Shown: positions 41,678 through 51,314 of the stretch, one piece after another | How the letters are laid out: every line of letters begins with the position of its first letter | How positions within the stretch are numbered: position 1 is the stretch's first letter | Source of the DNA: Rhodothermales bacterium | GTDB taxonomy: Bacteria > Bacteroidota > Rhodothermia > Rhodothermales > JANQRZ01 | Direction: 5' to 3' | DNA: 64,000 bases | Assembly (NCBI GenBank): GCA_039944855.1 | Contig: JBDUXZ010000019.1 | Location: 1 to 64,000 of the forward strand | Notes under the pieces: model-generated | What the model was told of the DNA's origin: nothing | Seen by the model: the letters and a program-made list of their open reading frames with translations, nothing else | The model's database searches: none | Translations under genes and position numbers: made by a program

Positions 41678-44600
41678 TCAGCCCTCGACGGTGAGGGCCT
41701 CGGTGACGATCCGGTCCTGCTGCGCGGCGTGGACGCGGGCGCTGCCCGTCGCCGGACTCGCACTCGCCACGCGGCCGACGTACTCGAGCCGGACGCAGCA
41801 GTCGTCGTGCTGGGCTTTGATGAGGGCGTCGAACCGGGGCGCGACGAACGTCCACGCGCCCATGTTCTGCGGCTCCTCCTGCACCCAGCGGATGTCCTGC
41901 ACGTGCCCGAACCGCTTGAGCTCGGCCGCGACGTCCTCGTCGGGGAACGGGTAGAACTGCTCCAGCCGCGCGATCGCGACCTCGGCGGGATTGTCCAGCT
42001 CCTCGCGGGCTTTGAGCAGGTCGTAGTAGACCTTCCCGCTGCAGAACAGCAGGCGCTTCGCCGCGCCCGGCTCGGTCTCGGCGGGGAACAGCTCGTGGAA
42101 CGTGCCCTCGGCCAGCTCTTCGGCCGTGGCGACGACGGCGGGGTGGCGGAGCAGGCTCTTCGGCGTCATCACGACGAGCGGCTTGCCGACCTCCCGCTTC
42201 ATCTGCCGCCGCAGCGCGTGGAAGTAGTTCGCCGGCGTCGAGAAGTTGGCGACGATGATGTTCTCCTCGGCGCAGGCCTGGAGGAAGCGTTCGAGCCGGG
42301 CCGACGAGTGCTCCGGCCCCTGCCCTTCGTACCCGTGCGGGAGCAGCATCACGAGGCGGCACGACTGGTTCCACTTCTCCTCGGCCGCCGTGATGAACTG
42401 GTCGATCATGATCTGCGCGCCGTTGACGAAGTCGCCGAACTGCGCTTCCCACAGCACGAGCGCGTCGGGCGTCGCGACGGAGTAGCCGTACTCGAAGCCG
42501 AGCGCGGCATATTCCGAAAGCAGGCTGTCGTAGACCTGGAACTGCGCCTGCTCGTCCGCGATGTGGTTGAGCGGGATGTAGAGGTGAGCGTCCTCCTGGT
42601 CGTGGAGCACGACGTGGCGCTGGCTGAACGTGCCGCGCCCGGAGTCCTGCCCGCTGAGCCGGACGGGCGTCCCCTCGCGCAGGAGCGTCCCGAAGGCGAG
42701 CGTCTCGGCGAAGGCCCAGTCGATCTTCCCGCTCGTGAACTGCTCGTCCTTCCGCTCGATCAGCCGACCGAGCTTGGGGTGGACGTGGAAGCTCTCAGGA
42801 AGGTCGATGATTGCGCGGACGACCTCGTCGAGCACGCTACGCGCGACCGTCGTGTCGACGTTCCGCGACGCGACGGAGACGGGCGACTCCTCGGTGAACA
42901 CCGCGACAGCCGTGTCCTGCTCTTCCGTCAGCTCCTTCGTGTCCTCGAAGGCCTGCTGGAGCTTGGCGTGGAAGTCGTCGAGCATCTGCTCGGCGGCGGC
43001 GGGGTCGAGGTCGCCGCGCCGGAGGAGGAGCTCGGTGTACTTCTTCCGCACCGAGCGGTGGCCCTTGATCTTGCCGTACATCAGCGGCTGCGTGTAGCTT
43101 GGCTCGTCGCCCTCGTTGTGGCCATGCTGGCGGTAGCAAACCATGTCGATGACGACGTCCTTTTTGAACACCTGCCGGTAATCGAGCGCGAGCCGGGCGA
43201 CGCGGATCGCGGCCTCGGGGTCGTCGCCGTTGACGTGGAAGATCGGGGCCTGGATCATCCGCGCGATGTCGGTGGCGTAGGCCGACGAGCGCGCGTGCAT
43301 CGGGAGCGTCGTGAACCCGATCTGGTTGTTGACGACGATGTGGACCGTGCCGCCGGTCTTGTAGCCGTCGAGCTGGGAGAGGTTGAGCGTCTCGGCGACG
43401 ACGCCCTGCCCGGCGAACGCGGCGTCGCCGTGGATGAGGATGGGGAGCACCTCGTCGCGGTTCGTGTCGCCGCGCTGCTGCTGCTTGGCGCGGACCATGC
43501 CTTCGACCACGGGGTTGACCGCTTCGAGGTGGCTCGGGTTGCCGGCGAGCGTGAGGTCGACGGTCGTCCCGCTCGGCGCGTGGTGCGTGCCGTGGGCGCC
43601 GAGGTGGTACTTCACGTCGCCCGAGCCGTGGGACGTGCCGATGTCGAGGTTGCCCTCGAACTCGCCGAAGATGGCGGAGTACGGCTTGCCCATCACGTTC
43701 GCGAGCACGTTGAGCCGGCCGCGGTGCGCCATCCCGATCACGGCCTCGTCCACCTCCTGATCGGCCGCGTCCGAGAGGATCTGGTCGAGGATGGGGATGA
43801 GCGTCTCGGCCCCTTCGAGCGAGAAGCGCTTGTGGCCGATGTACTTCGTGTGGATGAACCGCTCGAACGCCTCGGCGGCGTTGAGCCGGTCGAGGATGCG
43901 CTTCTTCTGGTCGAGCGAGATCGGGTCCATCATCCGCTGCGGCTCGATCCGCTCGATGAGCCACCGCTTCTCGGTCGGGTCCGAGATGTGCATGAACTCC
44001 ACCCCGACATGGCGGGTGTAGGTCTCCCACACCACGTCGAGGATCTCGCGGAGCGGGAGCACGTCCTTGCCCCCGAGCCCGCCGCCGACGGTGCCGACGC
44101 CGCCCGTCGCGAACGCCCGGTCGAGGTCCCAGATCGTGAGGCCGTAGGACGCCGGGTCGAGCTCGTCGTGCTGGCGGAGGTCGCCGCCGAGGGGGTTGAG
44201 GTCGGCCATGAGGTGGCCGCGCACGCGGTACGCCCGGATGAGCTGGAGCACGCGCGCCTGCTTCTCGACGAGCGCCTGCTCGTCGGTCTTGCCGAGGACG
44301 GGCGTGGTGTCGGCGCTCATCTTGAGCGGCGGCATCGTCAGGCCGAGCTCTTTGAAGACGCGCTCGTAGAACCCGTGCTTGCCCGTGAGGAGGGCGCCGA
44401 CGTAGGCGAGGAACTCCCCGCTCTCGGCGCCCTGGATCACGCGATGGTCGTAGGTGCTCGTGATCGTCATGACCTCGCTGATGCCGAGGCGCGAGACCTC
44501 GGTGGGCGGGAGCGCGAGGAACTCCGGCGGGTAGCCGATGCTCCCGACGGCGAGGATGAGGCCCTGCCCCTGCATCAGCCGCGGCACGCTCATCACCGTC

Positions 44601-45406
44601 CCGATCATGCCGGGGTTCGTGAGCGTCGCCGTCGTGCCCTGGAAGTCGGCGATCTCGAGCTTGCCGTCGCGGGCGCGGCGGACGATGTCGTTGTAGGCGC
44701 CGAGGAAGGTCGGGAACGTCATCGTCTGGGCATCGCGGACGTTCGGCACCATCAGCGTGCGCTGCCCGTTCTTCCGCTCGACATCGATCGCGAGCCCGAA
44801 GTTGACGCTGGCGGGCTCGACGCGTTCGAGCGTGGAACTCCCGTCATCGGCGATCTCGCGGCGGAAGGCGTGATTCATCGCCGGATACTTCTTCAGCGAT
44901 TCGACGAGAGCGTAGGCGATGAGGTGCGTGAACGACACCTTCTCGCCGCCGACGGTCCGCTGGTAGTCGTTGATGAGCCGGCGGTTCTCGGCCATCAGCT
45001 TGACCGGGATCTGCCGCGCGGAGGTCGCCGTCGGGATTTCGAGGCTGGCCTCCATGTTCTCGACGATCCGCGCGGCAGCGCCCCGGAGCGGGACGCGCTC
45101 GGCGCCATCGGGCACGGGCGGCGAGGCCTTCTCGGCGGGCGCTTTCGCCTGCGGCGTCGGCGCCGCGGTCGACGCGCCGTCGCCCGAGGGTTTGGCCGCA
45201 CGGGCCTCCACCTTCGGCTCGGCGAGTTGGGGCGGCTCGGCCGTGGCGGCATCGCCGTCGGAGGCGGAGGCGGGGGGATGGAACGTGGGGCCCGGCTTGT
45301 AGTCGGCGAAGAACTCGCGCCAGCGCTCGCTGACGGACTCGGGGTTTTCGAGGTACTGAGCGTACAGCTCTTCGACGTAGCCAGAGTTGAATCCGAAGGT
45401 GCTCAC
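41678..45406 (-). CDS. kgd: Multifunctional 2-oxoglutarate decarboxylase/dehydrogenase E1 with fused E2 catalytic domain
   Basis: The 1,242-residue protein has the order known from actinobacterial Kgd/OdhA. A short E1 N-terminal segment (FGFNSGYVEELYAQYLENPESVSERWREFF) comes first, then a Pro/Ala linker (45-100). An E2 succinyltransferase catalytic domain (105-345) has His321 in TYDHRVIQGAESG. A thiamine-diphosphate E1 part (390-1242) has GMAHRGRLNVL and GDAAFAGQGVVAETLNLS. It should oxidatively decarboxylate 2-oxoglutarate in the citric acid cycle. No lipoyl domain is present, so lipoyl and E3 functions must come from other proteins. The start is GTG at 45406; the open frame extends upstream without conserved sequence. 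Confidence 0.93.
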   Translation of the reverse strand: MSTFGFNSGYVEELYAQYLENPESVSERWREFFADYKPGPTFHPPASASDGDAATAEPPQLAEPKVEARAAKPSGDGASTAAPTPQAKAPAEKASPPVPDGAERVPLRGAAARIVENMEASLEIPTATSARQIPVKLMAENRRLINDYQRTVGGEKVSFTHLIAYALVESLKKYPAMNHAFRREIADDGSSTLERVEPASVNFGLAIDVERKNGQRTLMVPNVRDAQTMTFPTFLGAYNDIVRRARDGKLEIADFQGTTATLTNPGMIGTVMSVPRLMQGQGLILAVGSIGYPPEFLALPPTEVSRLGISEVMTITSTYDHRVIQGAESGEFLAYVGALLTGKHGFYERVFKELGLTMPPLKMSADTTPVLGKTDEQALVEKQARVLQLIRAYRVRGHLMADLNPLGGDLRQHDELDPASYGLTIWDLDRAFATGGVGTVGGGLGGKDVLPLREILDVVWETYTRHVGVEFMHISDPTEKRWLIERIEPQRMMDPISLDQKKRILDRLNAAEAFERFIHTKYIGHKRFSLEGAETLIPILDQILSDAADQEVDEAVIGMAHRGRLNVLANVMGKPYSAIFGEFEGNLDIGTSHGSGDVKYHLGAHGTHHAPSGTTVDLTLAGNPSHLEAVNPVVEGMVRAKQQQRGDTNRDEVLPILIHGDAAFAGQGVVAETLNLSQLDGYKTGGTVHIVVNNQIGFTTLPMHARSSAYATDIARMIQAPIFHVNGDDPEAAIRVARLALDYRQVFKKDVVIDMVCYRQHGHNEGDEPSYTQPLMYGKIKGHRSVRKKYTELLLRRGDLDPAAAEQMLDDFHAKLQQAFEDTKELTEEQDTAVAVFTEESPVSVASRNVDTTVARSVLDEVVRAIIDLPESFHVHPKLGRLIERKDEQFTSGKIDWAFAETLAFGTLLREGTPVRLSGQDSGRGTFSQRHVVLHDQEDAHLYIPLNHIADEQAQFQVYDSLLSEYAALGFEYGYSVATPDALVLWEAQFGDFVNGAQIMIDQFITAAEEKWNQSCRLVMLLPHGYEGQGPEHSSARLERFLQACAEENIIVANFSTPANYFHALRRQMKREVGKPLVVMTPKSLLRHPAVVATAEELAEGTFHELFPAETEPGAAKRLLFCSGKVYYDLLKAREELDNPAEVAIARLEQFYPFPDEDVAAELKRFGHVQDIRWVQEEPQNMGAWTFVAPRFDALIKAQHDDCCVRLEYVGRVASASPATGSARVHAAQQDRIVTEALTVEG

Positions 45407-45537
45407 GGCAGGGGATTCGGTTGCGTGATGGGGAGCGATGCCCCCGTTCGGGGGCGCGGGTGGAAGGTACGCCGCCCGATGGGCAGAGATTCCCAAAGAA
45501 ACGCCGTAGCCGATCGACGGGGTCGCCTTCCGTCCCC

Positions 45538-46515
45538 TCAGAGCCAGCCCTCGGCGCGGTACCACGCCACCGTCTCGCGCATCCCCTCCTCCAGTCCGAC
45601 CGTCTGCCGGTAGCCCACATCGTGCAGCGCCTTCGCCGGCGAGCACAGCCACGCTGCCTTCGCCTCGCGCGCCTTCTCCCGGTTCAGCGGCGGATACGTC
45701 CCCGTCAGCTTCCCCACGCCTTCCACCGCCGCGCCGACGAGCCCGACGAGCGGACGGGGCACGTTCAGCTTGAACGCCCCGTGCCCGAGCGCGCCGAGGA
45801 TCGCGTCGCGGATCTCGTTCCACGAATAGTACGTGTCGGACCCGAGGAAGTACGTCTCCCCCGCCGTCGCGTCCGACTCGGCGACGTCGGCCATGCCGCG
45901 CACCAGGTCGCGGACGTGGACGAGCGAGAGCTGGGGCTTCCACCCGTCGCCGACGATGGGAAACACGCGCTGCCGGTCGGCCGCTTTGATGATCGTGAAG
46001 ATGTCGGCTTCGCGCGGGCCGTAGACCGCCGGCGGCCGGACGATCGTGACGGGCAGATCGCGGTAGCGCTCCTGCACGACGGCCTCCATCTTCTCTTTGC
46101 TCCGGCCGTAGCGCGTGATCGGGCGGAGCGGGTCGGCCTCGGTGAGCGGACGCTCGCGGCTCGGCCCGCACGCGGCGAGCGACGAGGTGACGACGACCTT
46201 CCCCAGCTCCGGCGCGGCCTCGCGCACGGCGTCGAGCAGGTTCACCGTCCCGTCCACGTTCGCCCGGTCGAGCGCCTCCTGCGTCTCGGCCCGCGTCAGC
46301 CCGGCGACGTGGTAGACGACGTCGACGCCGCGCACGCCCTCGCGCAGCGCGGCGGCGTCGAAGAGGTCGCCTTGGACGGGTGTGATCGGCAGCCCGTCGA
46401 GCCACTTCAGCTCGGAGCGGACGAGGCAGCGCACTTCGTCGTAGCCCCGACGCCGCAGTTCCTCGACGAGGTGGCTGCCGACAAACCCGGTCCCGCCGGT
46501 GACGAATGCACGCAT
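45538..46515 (-). CDS. NAD-dependent epimerase/dehydratase (extended SDR)
   Basis: The 325-residue protein is an extended short-chain dehydrogenase. The NAD-binding motif is TGGTGFVGSHL at 6-16 and the catalytic pair is Tyr136-x3-Lys140 (YGRSK), with the Ser region at SSLAACG. It resembles nucleotide-sugar epimerases and hopanoid/3-beta-HSD-like enzymes (KVVVTSSLAACGPS, VRPPAVYGPREADIFTIIKAA). The substrate is not evident. The start at 46515 (MRAFVTGGTG) is firm. It lies upstream of the fused oxoglutarate gene on the same strand with a 131-bp gap, which argues against tight coupling. Confidence 0.88.
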   Translation of the reverse strand: MRAFVTGGTGFVGSHLVEELRRRGYDEVRCLVRSELKWLDGLPITPVQGDLFDAAALREGVRGVDVVYHVAGLTRAETQEALDRANVDGTVNLLDAVREAAPELGKVVVTSSLAACGPSRERPLTEADPLRPITRYGRSKEKMEAVVQERYRDLPVTIVRPPAVYGPREADIFTIIKAADRQRVFPIVGDGWKPQLSLVHVRDLVRGMADVAESDATAGETYFLGSDTYYSWNEIRDAILGALGHGAFKLNVPRPLVGLVGAAVEGVGKLTGTYPPLNREKAREAKAAWLCSPAKALHDVGYRQTVGLEEGMRETVAWYRAEGWL

Positions 46516-46620
46516 CGTGATGTGGTTAGTGTCTCTCCCGAAAATACGAGCCGGAACCGCACGCGTCCCCCGTCCATCCAACCCGTCTCCTCTCGCCCGC
46601 CCCTCTCCTCCGCTCGTCCC

Positions 46621-46962
46621 ATGCCCATCATCCCACCCATCGTCCTCGCCCTCGGCGCACTCATCGGCCTCGCCATGGCCATCGCCCACTTCCGCGGGAA
46701 GACATCGCCCCAGGCGATCGGCTACCTCCACGGCGCGTTCACCGTCGGCGGCGTCCTGCTCTTCCTCGCCGTCCTCCTCGACGGCGAGACCGAAGTGGGG
46801 AATGGCTGGCTCATCCTCGGCCTCTTCGTGCTCGCCGCCCTCGGCGGCGGCTACCTCCACTACCGCAAGCATAATGACAAGCCGTGGCCGGCCGCCGTTA
46901 TCCTCGCCCACGGCGGCCTCGCCCTCACCGCTCTCGTTCTCCTCTTCCTCTGGGTCCGCTGA
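46621..46962 (+). CDS. Small integral membrane protein, four helices
   Basis: The 113-residue protein has about four membrane helices: 4-23, 34-53, 62-79 and 92-111. Histidines lie close to helix ends (AIAHFRGK, YLHGAF, YLHYRKH, ILAHGG), a distribution that could bind heme or metal. I did not recognise a family. The ATG at 46621 follows a spacer with no gene and its codon use is typical of the region. It converges on rlmD with 17 bp between the stops. Confidence 0.7.
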   Translation: MPIIPPIVLALGALIGLAMAIAHFRGKTSPQAIGYLHGAFTVGGVLLFLAVLLDGETEVGNGWLILGLFVLAALGGGYLHYRKHNDKPWPAAVILAHGGLALTALVLLFLWVR

Positions 46963-46979
46963 GCGCTCGCCCTCGCGCA

Positions 46980-48407
46980 TCACACTGCTTGGAGCTTCGC
47001 GACGGTCTCGACGTGGTGCGTGTGCGGGAAGAGGTCGACGGGCTGCACGGCTTCGATGCGGTAGTGGTCCTTCAGGAGCGCGAGGTCGCGCGCCTGCGTC
47101 TGCGGGTTGCAGCTCACGTAGACGAACCGCTCGGGCCGGAGCCGGGCGATCTGCTCGACGACCTTCGGGTGCATCCCCGCGCGCGGCGGGTCGACGATGA
47201 GCACGTCCGGCCGCCCGTGCGTCTCCACGAAGTCCGGCGTGAACAGCTTCAGCATGTCGCCCGCGACGAACGTGCAGTTTTCGACGCCGTTTGCCGCCGC
47301 GTTCGCGTGCGCATTCGCGATCGCCTCCTCTACGAGTTCGACGCCGACGACGTGGCGGACGTGCTCGGAGACGTAGAGCGAGATCGACCCCGCGCCGCAG
47401 TAGAGATCGTAGACGAGGTCGTCGGGCTGGAAGTCGGCGAACTCGGTGGCGAGAGCGTAGAGCTTCTCGGCTTGGCGTGTATTCGTCTGAAAGAACGCAT
47501 TCGGCGCGATCTCGAACGTGTAGTCCCCGATCCGGTCGTGGACGACGCCGGGGCCGAAGACGGTCACGATCTCCTCGCCGAAGGCCGTCTGCGCGACGCC
47601 CGTGTTGATCGTGTTGACGAACGTCGTCGTCTCGGGAAACTCGGCGCGGAGGAAGGCGGCGAACTGCGCCATCCGCTCGTCGTCGCGGCCGTTCGTGACG
47701 AGGTTCACCATCCGCTCGTCGGTGTTCGCAGGCGTGCGGAGGACGAGGTGGCGGAGGAAGCCGGTCTGCTTGTGCACGTCCCACGGCGTCCACCCGTGCT
47801 CCTTCGCGAAGGCGCGCGTGGCGTTGACGAGGTTCGCGCTCCACTCCGACTGGAGGTAGCACGCCTTGAGGTCGAGGACTTTATCGTAGCGCCCGGGGAC
47901 GTGGAGGCCGAGCGCGAAGTCGCGGTCGAAGTCGGTGCCGGAGGCGATCTCCCAATCCGTCAGCCAGCGGTGCGCGGCGAAGGAGAACTCCATCTTGTTG
48001 CGGTAGAAATAGAGTTCGTCGGCCCCGATCGTCGGGCGGACTTCGACGTCGGCGAAGCCGCCGGTGTGACGGAGCGCATCCTCGACGCTCTGCCGCTTCG
48101 CATCACGCTGCGCGTCATACTGCACGTGCTGCCACTTGCAGCCGCCGCAGGCGTCGAAGTACTCGCAGCGTGGCGTGGTGCGGAGCGGACTCGGCTCCAA
48201 TACTTCGAGCAGACGGGCCTCACCGAAACCGCGCTTTCGCTTGAACAGCTTCGCGCGGACGCGGTCGCCCGGCACCGCCCCCGCGACGAACACGACGTAG
48301 CCGTCAAGCCGCGCGAGGGACTTCCCCCGGTCGGCGAACTTCTCGATGTCGATGTCGAGCGTGGCGCCGCGCTGGGGGCGTTGTGCGGGAGGTCGGTTCG
48401 TTGCCAT
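46980..48407 (-). CDS. rlmD: 23S rRNA (uracil-5-)-methyltransferase RlmD/TrmA family
   Basis: The 475-residue protein methylates C5 of a uridine in 23S rRNA (U1939 in E. coli) with SAM. It has an N-terminal TRAM domain (residues 14-72). The iron-sulfur site is Cys81, Cys87 and Cys90 (CEYFDACGGC), with a fourth Cys in DLKACYLQ. The SAM motif is DLYCGAGSISLYVS, then DPPRAGMHP and the catalytic cysteine in VSCNPQT. The C-terminal PVDLFPHTHHVETVAKL is standard. The ATG at 48407 was preferred to one nine codons upstream. The exact RNA target is inferred; RlmCD-like dual specificity is possible. Confidence 0.92.
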   Translation of the reverse strand: MATNRPPAQRPQRGATLDIDIEKFADRGKSLARLDGYVVFVAGAVPGDRVRAKLFKRKRGFGEARLLEVLEPSPLRTTPRCEYFDACGGCKWQHVQYDAQRDAKRQSVEDALRHTGGFADVEVRPTIGADELYFYRNKMEFSFAAHRWLTDWEIASGTDFDRDFALGLHVPGRYDKVLDLKACYLQSEWSANLVNATRAFAKEHGWTPWDVHKQTGFLRHLVLRTPANTDERMVNLVTNGRDDERMAQFAAFLRAEFPETTTFVNTINTGVAQTAFGEEIVTVFGPGVVHDRIGDYTFEIAPNAFFQTNTRQAEKLYALATEFADFQPDDLVYDLYCGAGSISLYVSEHVRHVVGVELVEEAIANAHANAAANGVENCTFVAGDMLKLFTPDFVETHGRPDVLIVDPPRAGMHPKVVEQIARLRPERFVYVSCNPQTQARDLALLKDHYRIEAVQPVDLFPHTHHVETVAKLQAV

Positions 48408-48435
48408 AGGTCTGTCTGTTATCGTTGATCCCACC

Positions 48436-48463
48436 GTAGAGACGCAGCATGCTGCATCTCTAC
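48436..48463. repeat. Dispersed GTAG palindrome, copy 6
   Basis: GTAGAGACGCAGCA (48436-48449) faces TGCTGCATCTCTAC (48450-48463), one mismatch in 14 pairs. Both GTAG/CTAC ends are present. It lies between rlmD and the BamA-like gene. Confidence 0.9.
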
Positions 48464-48482
48464 CTCTCGGTTGGACACCGCG

Positions 48483-50873
48483 CTAAAACGCTTGGCCGAT
48501 GCCGAAGTGGAAGAGCGGGCGGTTGCCTTCGGGGAAGAGGCCGGTTCCGGCGACGGGCGAGTGGACCTGCCAGCCGAGGTCGAACCGGAGAATGAGGAAG
48601 TCCCACGCCACGCGCAGCCCGGTCCCGGCCCCGACGGCGATCTCGTCGTAGAACGAGTCCAACCGGAACTGGCCGTCGGGGTTGCCGGGGTTGCGCGGGC
48701 CGAACCACACGTTCCCCGCGTCGGAGAAGAGGGCGAGCGACCAGTTCGCGGCGAAGAGATCACGGAGCAGGATCGTGCGCAGTTCGAGCCCGAACTCCAG
48801 CTTGACGTCGCCGCCCTGCACGAAGGCGGCCTCGCCCGGCAGCACGCCGCCCGGCCCGAGCGTGCGAAGCTGCCACCCGCGCACGCTGTTGGCCCCACCG
48901 ACGTAGAATCGCCGGTCGAACGGCACCACGGGCGCATCACCCGTCGGGTGCGCGATGCCGACGATGGCTTTCATCGCAAGCGTCGAGAGCCGCCCGAGCG
49001 GCCGGTACTCGCGCACGTCGGCGACGAAGCGGACGTACTGCCGGTATTCCAGCCGGCTCGATCCGCCGAAGATGGGGAGGCCGGGCAGGGTTCCTTCGAG
49101 CGTGTCGGGCGAGAAGACGAAGCGGTCGAGGAGGTACGGGAGGTTGCCCCCGGCCTCGACGGCGACCTCGCGCGCGTGGCCCCGGTCCCGCCGGAAGAGG
49201 TCGGCGGTGACGGCGCGGAGCGTGTAGCGAAAGGCGTTGTTGACTTGGGGCCGGGTGTAGTCTTCGAGCACGAACGCGCGGGCGACGGGGTCTTCGACGA
49301 GGTCGAGGAACTCGTTCGCGAAGCCGCTGAGCGTGTCGGGGTCGGAGAGGCGGAAGTCAACGATGTCGAGGAGCGACGAGAGCGTCGGCGTGTGCTGGAC
49401 CTCGAGGCGGAGCCCGGCGCTCGCGCGGCCCCGGATGATCAGGCGAAGCTCGTCGCGCCGCGCCGTGAGGAAGCCGAGCGAGAGCTGCGTTCGCGTGTTG
49501 AACGGGCGGAGCGCGCGCTCGATGAAGCCGAACGGGGGCACGAGGTAGGGGTACGCGAGCGAGGTCGTGACCTCAGCCTGCGCCGTGGGAAACTCGCCGA
49601 ACTCGCCCGCCACCGACCCGCTCGCGCGCACGCCGAACGCTTCGCCGCCGCCGAACGCGTTCGCATTCCGGTACGCCGCGCCGACGCCGAAGCCGAGCTC
49701 GTCGCCGCCGAGGTTGCTGCCCTCCGGCGTGAGGAGCCCCGTCCGCTGGAGCACGAACCCCTCGAGCCGGATGTTGTGGCGCCGCCGCGTCCGCAGCCCG
49801 ATGCGGTGCGCGATCCGCGGCATCGAATCCGTCGCGGCCCCCCCGCCGGTGCGGGGCAGGCTGTCGGCGAGCGGCGTGATCTCGCTGAACGAGAAGACGC
49901 CGGTGCGTTCCAGTCGCCGTTTCGTGGCGAGCAGCTCGCTCCGATCGTAGGTCTCGCCCGGCCGGAACCGGAGCGAGCGCAGGAGGAGGCCGGGCTCGAG
50001 CGACTCCTCGCCCTCGTAGCGCACCGTCACGAGGCCATCGCCGAGCTGCAGCGTGTCGGTGCGCGGCGGTGCCTCTTCCGGCCCCGTCACCTCGAAGCGC
50101 ACGTCGCCGAAGTCGTAGCGCGGGCCGGGGCGGACGCGGAAGGCGATGTCGAACGCGCGGGGTCCGGCCTCGAACGCGACGGCCTGGATCGAGTCGCGGG
50201 TGATGCGGGCAAAGCCTTCGTCGCGCAGGAACGTGAGGAGGCGCCGGCGCTCTTCCAACAGGGCCGGCTCCGAAAAGCGCTGGTCGCGTGCGGCGAACGC
50301 GAGCGTGTCGGCGCCACGGATCTCGTCGAGCTGCAGCGTCGTGCCCCGCGCGAATCGGCGTCGCGCGTCGGCGTCGAGCGCGCCCAACCCTTCGTAGCGC
50401 ACGGTCTCGATCGTGCTCGGCGCGCCCAGCGCCGTGTGGAACCGAACGCGCACGGCGTCCGGCCTGACCGGGTCCACGGAGGCGGTCACGCTCGCGTCCC
50501 GGAATCCCTCTTGCCGGTAGAGCAGTTCGAGCCGCGCCCGATCCGCTTCAACGTCTTCAGGCTCGAGCACCGCTGGAGGCTCCCCGCTGCGCTCGAAGGC
50601 CCGCGCGATGGGGCGGGGGAAGATGCCGGCGGTGCCGAGTCGGTAGGTCCAGAGCCCCGGCGTGAGGCCGGGGATGCCGAGGAAGCGGCGGTTCGGCCGG
50701 GTCTGCAGCAGCTCCTGTAAGATCTCGGCGTCGAACGGGCCGAGGTCGCCGGTGAGGCGAACCGACGTGATGCGCTGGGGCTCGGGAGGGCCGGACTGCG
50801 CGGCGGCCGGCGCGGCGAGCGAAGCCCCGAGGGCCACCGTCAGCAAGCAGAGGAAGAGCGCGAGGCGTCGCAC
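48483..50873 (-). CDS. BamA/TamA-type outer-membrane assembly protein
   Basis: The 796-residue protein has a signal peptide (LALFLCLLTVALGASLAAPAAAQ), several POTRA-like modules between about residues 30 and 380 (VRYEGLGALDADARRRF, YDFGDVRFEVTG) and a C-terminal Omp85 beta barrel. The barrel keeps the diagnostic loop motif VRGW (GGANSVRGWQLRTLG), equivalent to the (V/I)RGF lock of BamA, and ends in phenylalanine. It should help insert outer-membrane proteins or export surface proteins. The start is taken as GTG 50873, directly before the signal peptide. Whether it is the essential BamA or an accessory paralog cannot be told here. Confidence 0.9.
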   Translation of the reverse strand: MRRLALFLCLLTVALGASLAAPAAAQSGPPEPQRITSVRLTGDLGPFDAEILQELLQTRPNRRFLGIPGLTPGLWTYRLGTAGIFPRPIARAFERSGEPPAVLEPEDVEADRARLELLYRQEGFRDASVTASVDPVRPDAVRVRFHTALGAPSTIETVRYEGLGALDADARRRFARGTTLQLDEIRGADTLAFAARDQRFSEPALLEERRRLLTFLRDEGFARITRDSIQAVAFEAGPRAFDIAFRVRPGPRYDFGDVRFEVTGPEEAPPRTDTLQLGDGLVTVRYEGEESLEPGLLLRSLRFRPGETYDRSELLATKRRLERTGVFSFSEITPLADSLPRTGGGAATDSMPRIAHRIGLRTRRRHNIRLEGFVLQRTGLLTPEGSNLGGDELGFGVGAAYRNANAFGGGEAFGVRASGSVAGEFGEFPTAQAEVTTSLAYPYLVPPFGFIERALRPFNTRTQLSLGFLTARRDELRLIIRGRASAGLRLEVQHTPTLSSLLDIVDFRLSDPDTLSGFANEFLDLVEDPVARAFVLEDYTRPQVNNAFRYTLRAVTADLFRRDRGHAREVAVEAGGNLPYLLDRFVFSPDTLEGTLPGLPIFGGSSRLEYRQYVRFVADVREYRPLGRLSTLAMKAIVGIAHPTGDAPVVPFDRRFYVGGANSVRGWQLRTLGPGGVLPGEAAFVQGGDVKLEFGLELRTILLRDLFAANWSLALFSDAGNVWFGPRNPGNPDGQFRLDSFYDEIAVGAGTGLRVAWDFLILRFDLGWQVHSPVAGTGLFPEGNRPLFHFGIGQAF

Positions 50874-50907
50874 GAGGGGTCGGGGGCACGCCGCCGGATG
50901 CGGACGG

Positions 50908-51126
50908 CTACTCGTCCTCGTAGTAGAAATCGTCGTTGTTGATCGGGTAATCCGGCCAGATCTCCTCGATGCTCTCGTAGGGCTCCCCATCGTCGTCCAT
51001 CTCGGTCAGGTTCTGCCTGACTTCGAGCGGCGCGCCGGTCCGATCACAGTAGTCGATGAGCTCGTCCTTCGTGGCCGGCCACGGGGCGTCTTCGAGATAC
51101 GCCGCAAGCTCCAGCGTCCAGTACAT
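50908..51126 (-). CDS. DUF2795 protein
   Basis: The 72-residue protein matches DUF2795: MYWTLELAAYLEDAPWPATKDELIDYCDRTGAPLEVRQNLTEM, then a very acidic tail (DDGEPYESIEEIWPDYPINNDDFYYEDE). The family is small, cytoplasmic and of unknown function, and common in this lineage. It lies 34 bp before the BamA-like gene on the same strand, so the two may be co-expressed. The net charge is strongly negative. Confidence 0.9.
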   Translation of the reverse strand: MYWTLELAAYLEDAPWPATKDELIDYCDRTGAPLEVRQNLTEMDDDGEPYESIEEIWPDYPINNDDFYYEDE

Positions 51127-51314
51127 AGGGGGAGGGGAATCTTTGAAAAGAGGCGGGCAGCCCGTCGGTCGGGCGTGGGCTGCACGATAAAGCGATTGCA
51201 GGGCAAAAGCAACCGCGCGCTATCTGTTCCCGCAATCTAGATGAAGTCCCCGGTTAACGGCCTCGGCTCGCCCCTCCCCGTGTCCCAGAGACGGTTTGGT
51301 AACGGGTCAAGAAG

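Noticed and set aside
41729-45613. Open frame of 1,294 codons on the plus strand
   Set aside because: Antisense shadow of the fused oxoglutarate gene, whose minus-strand translation is clearly conserved.
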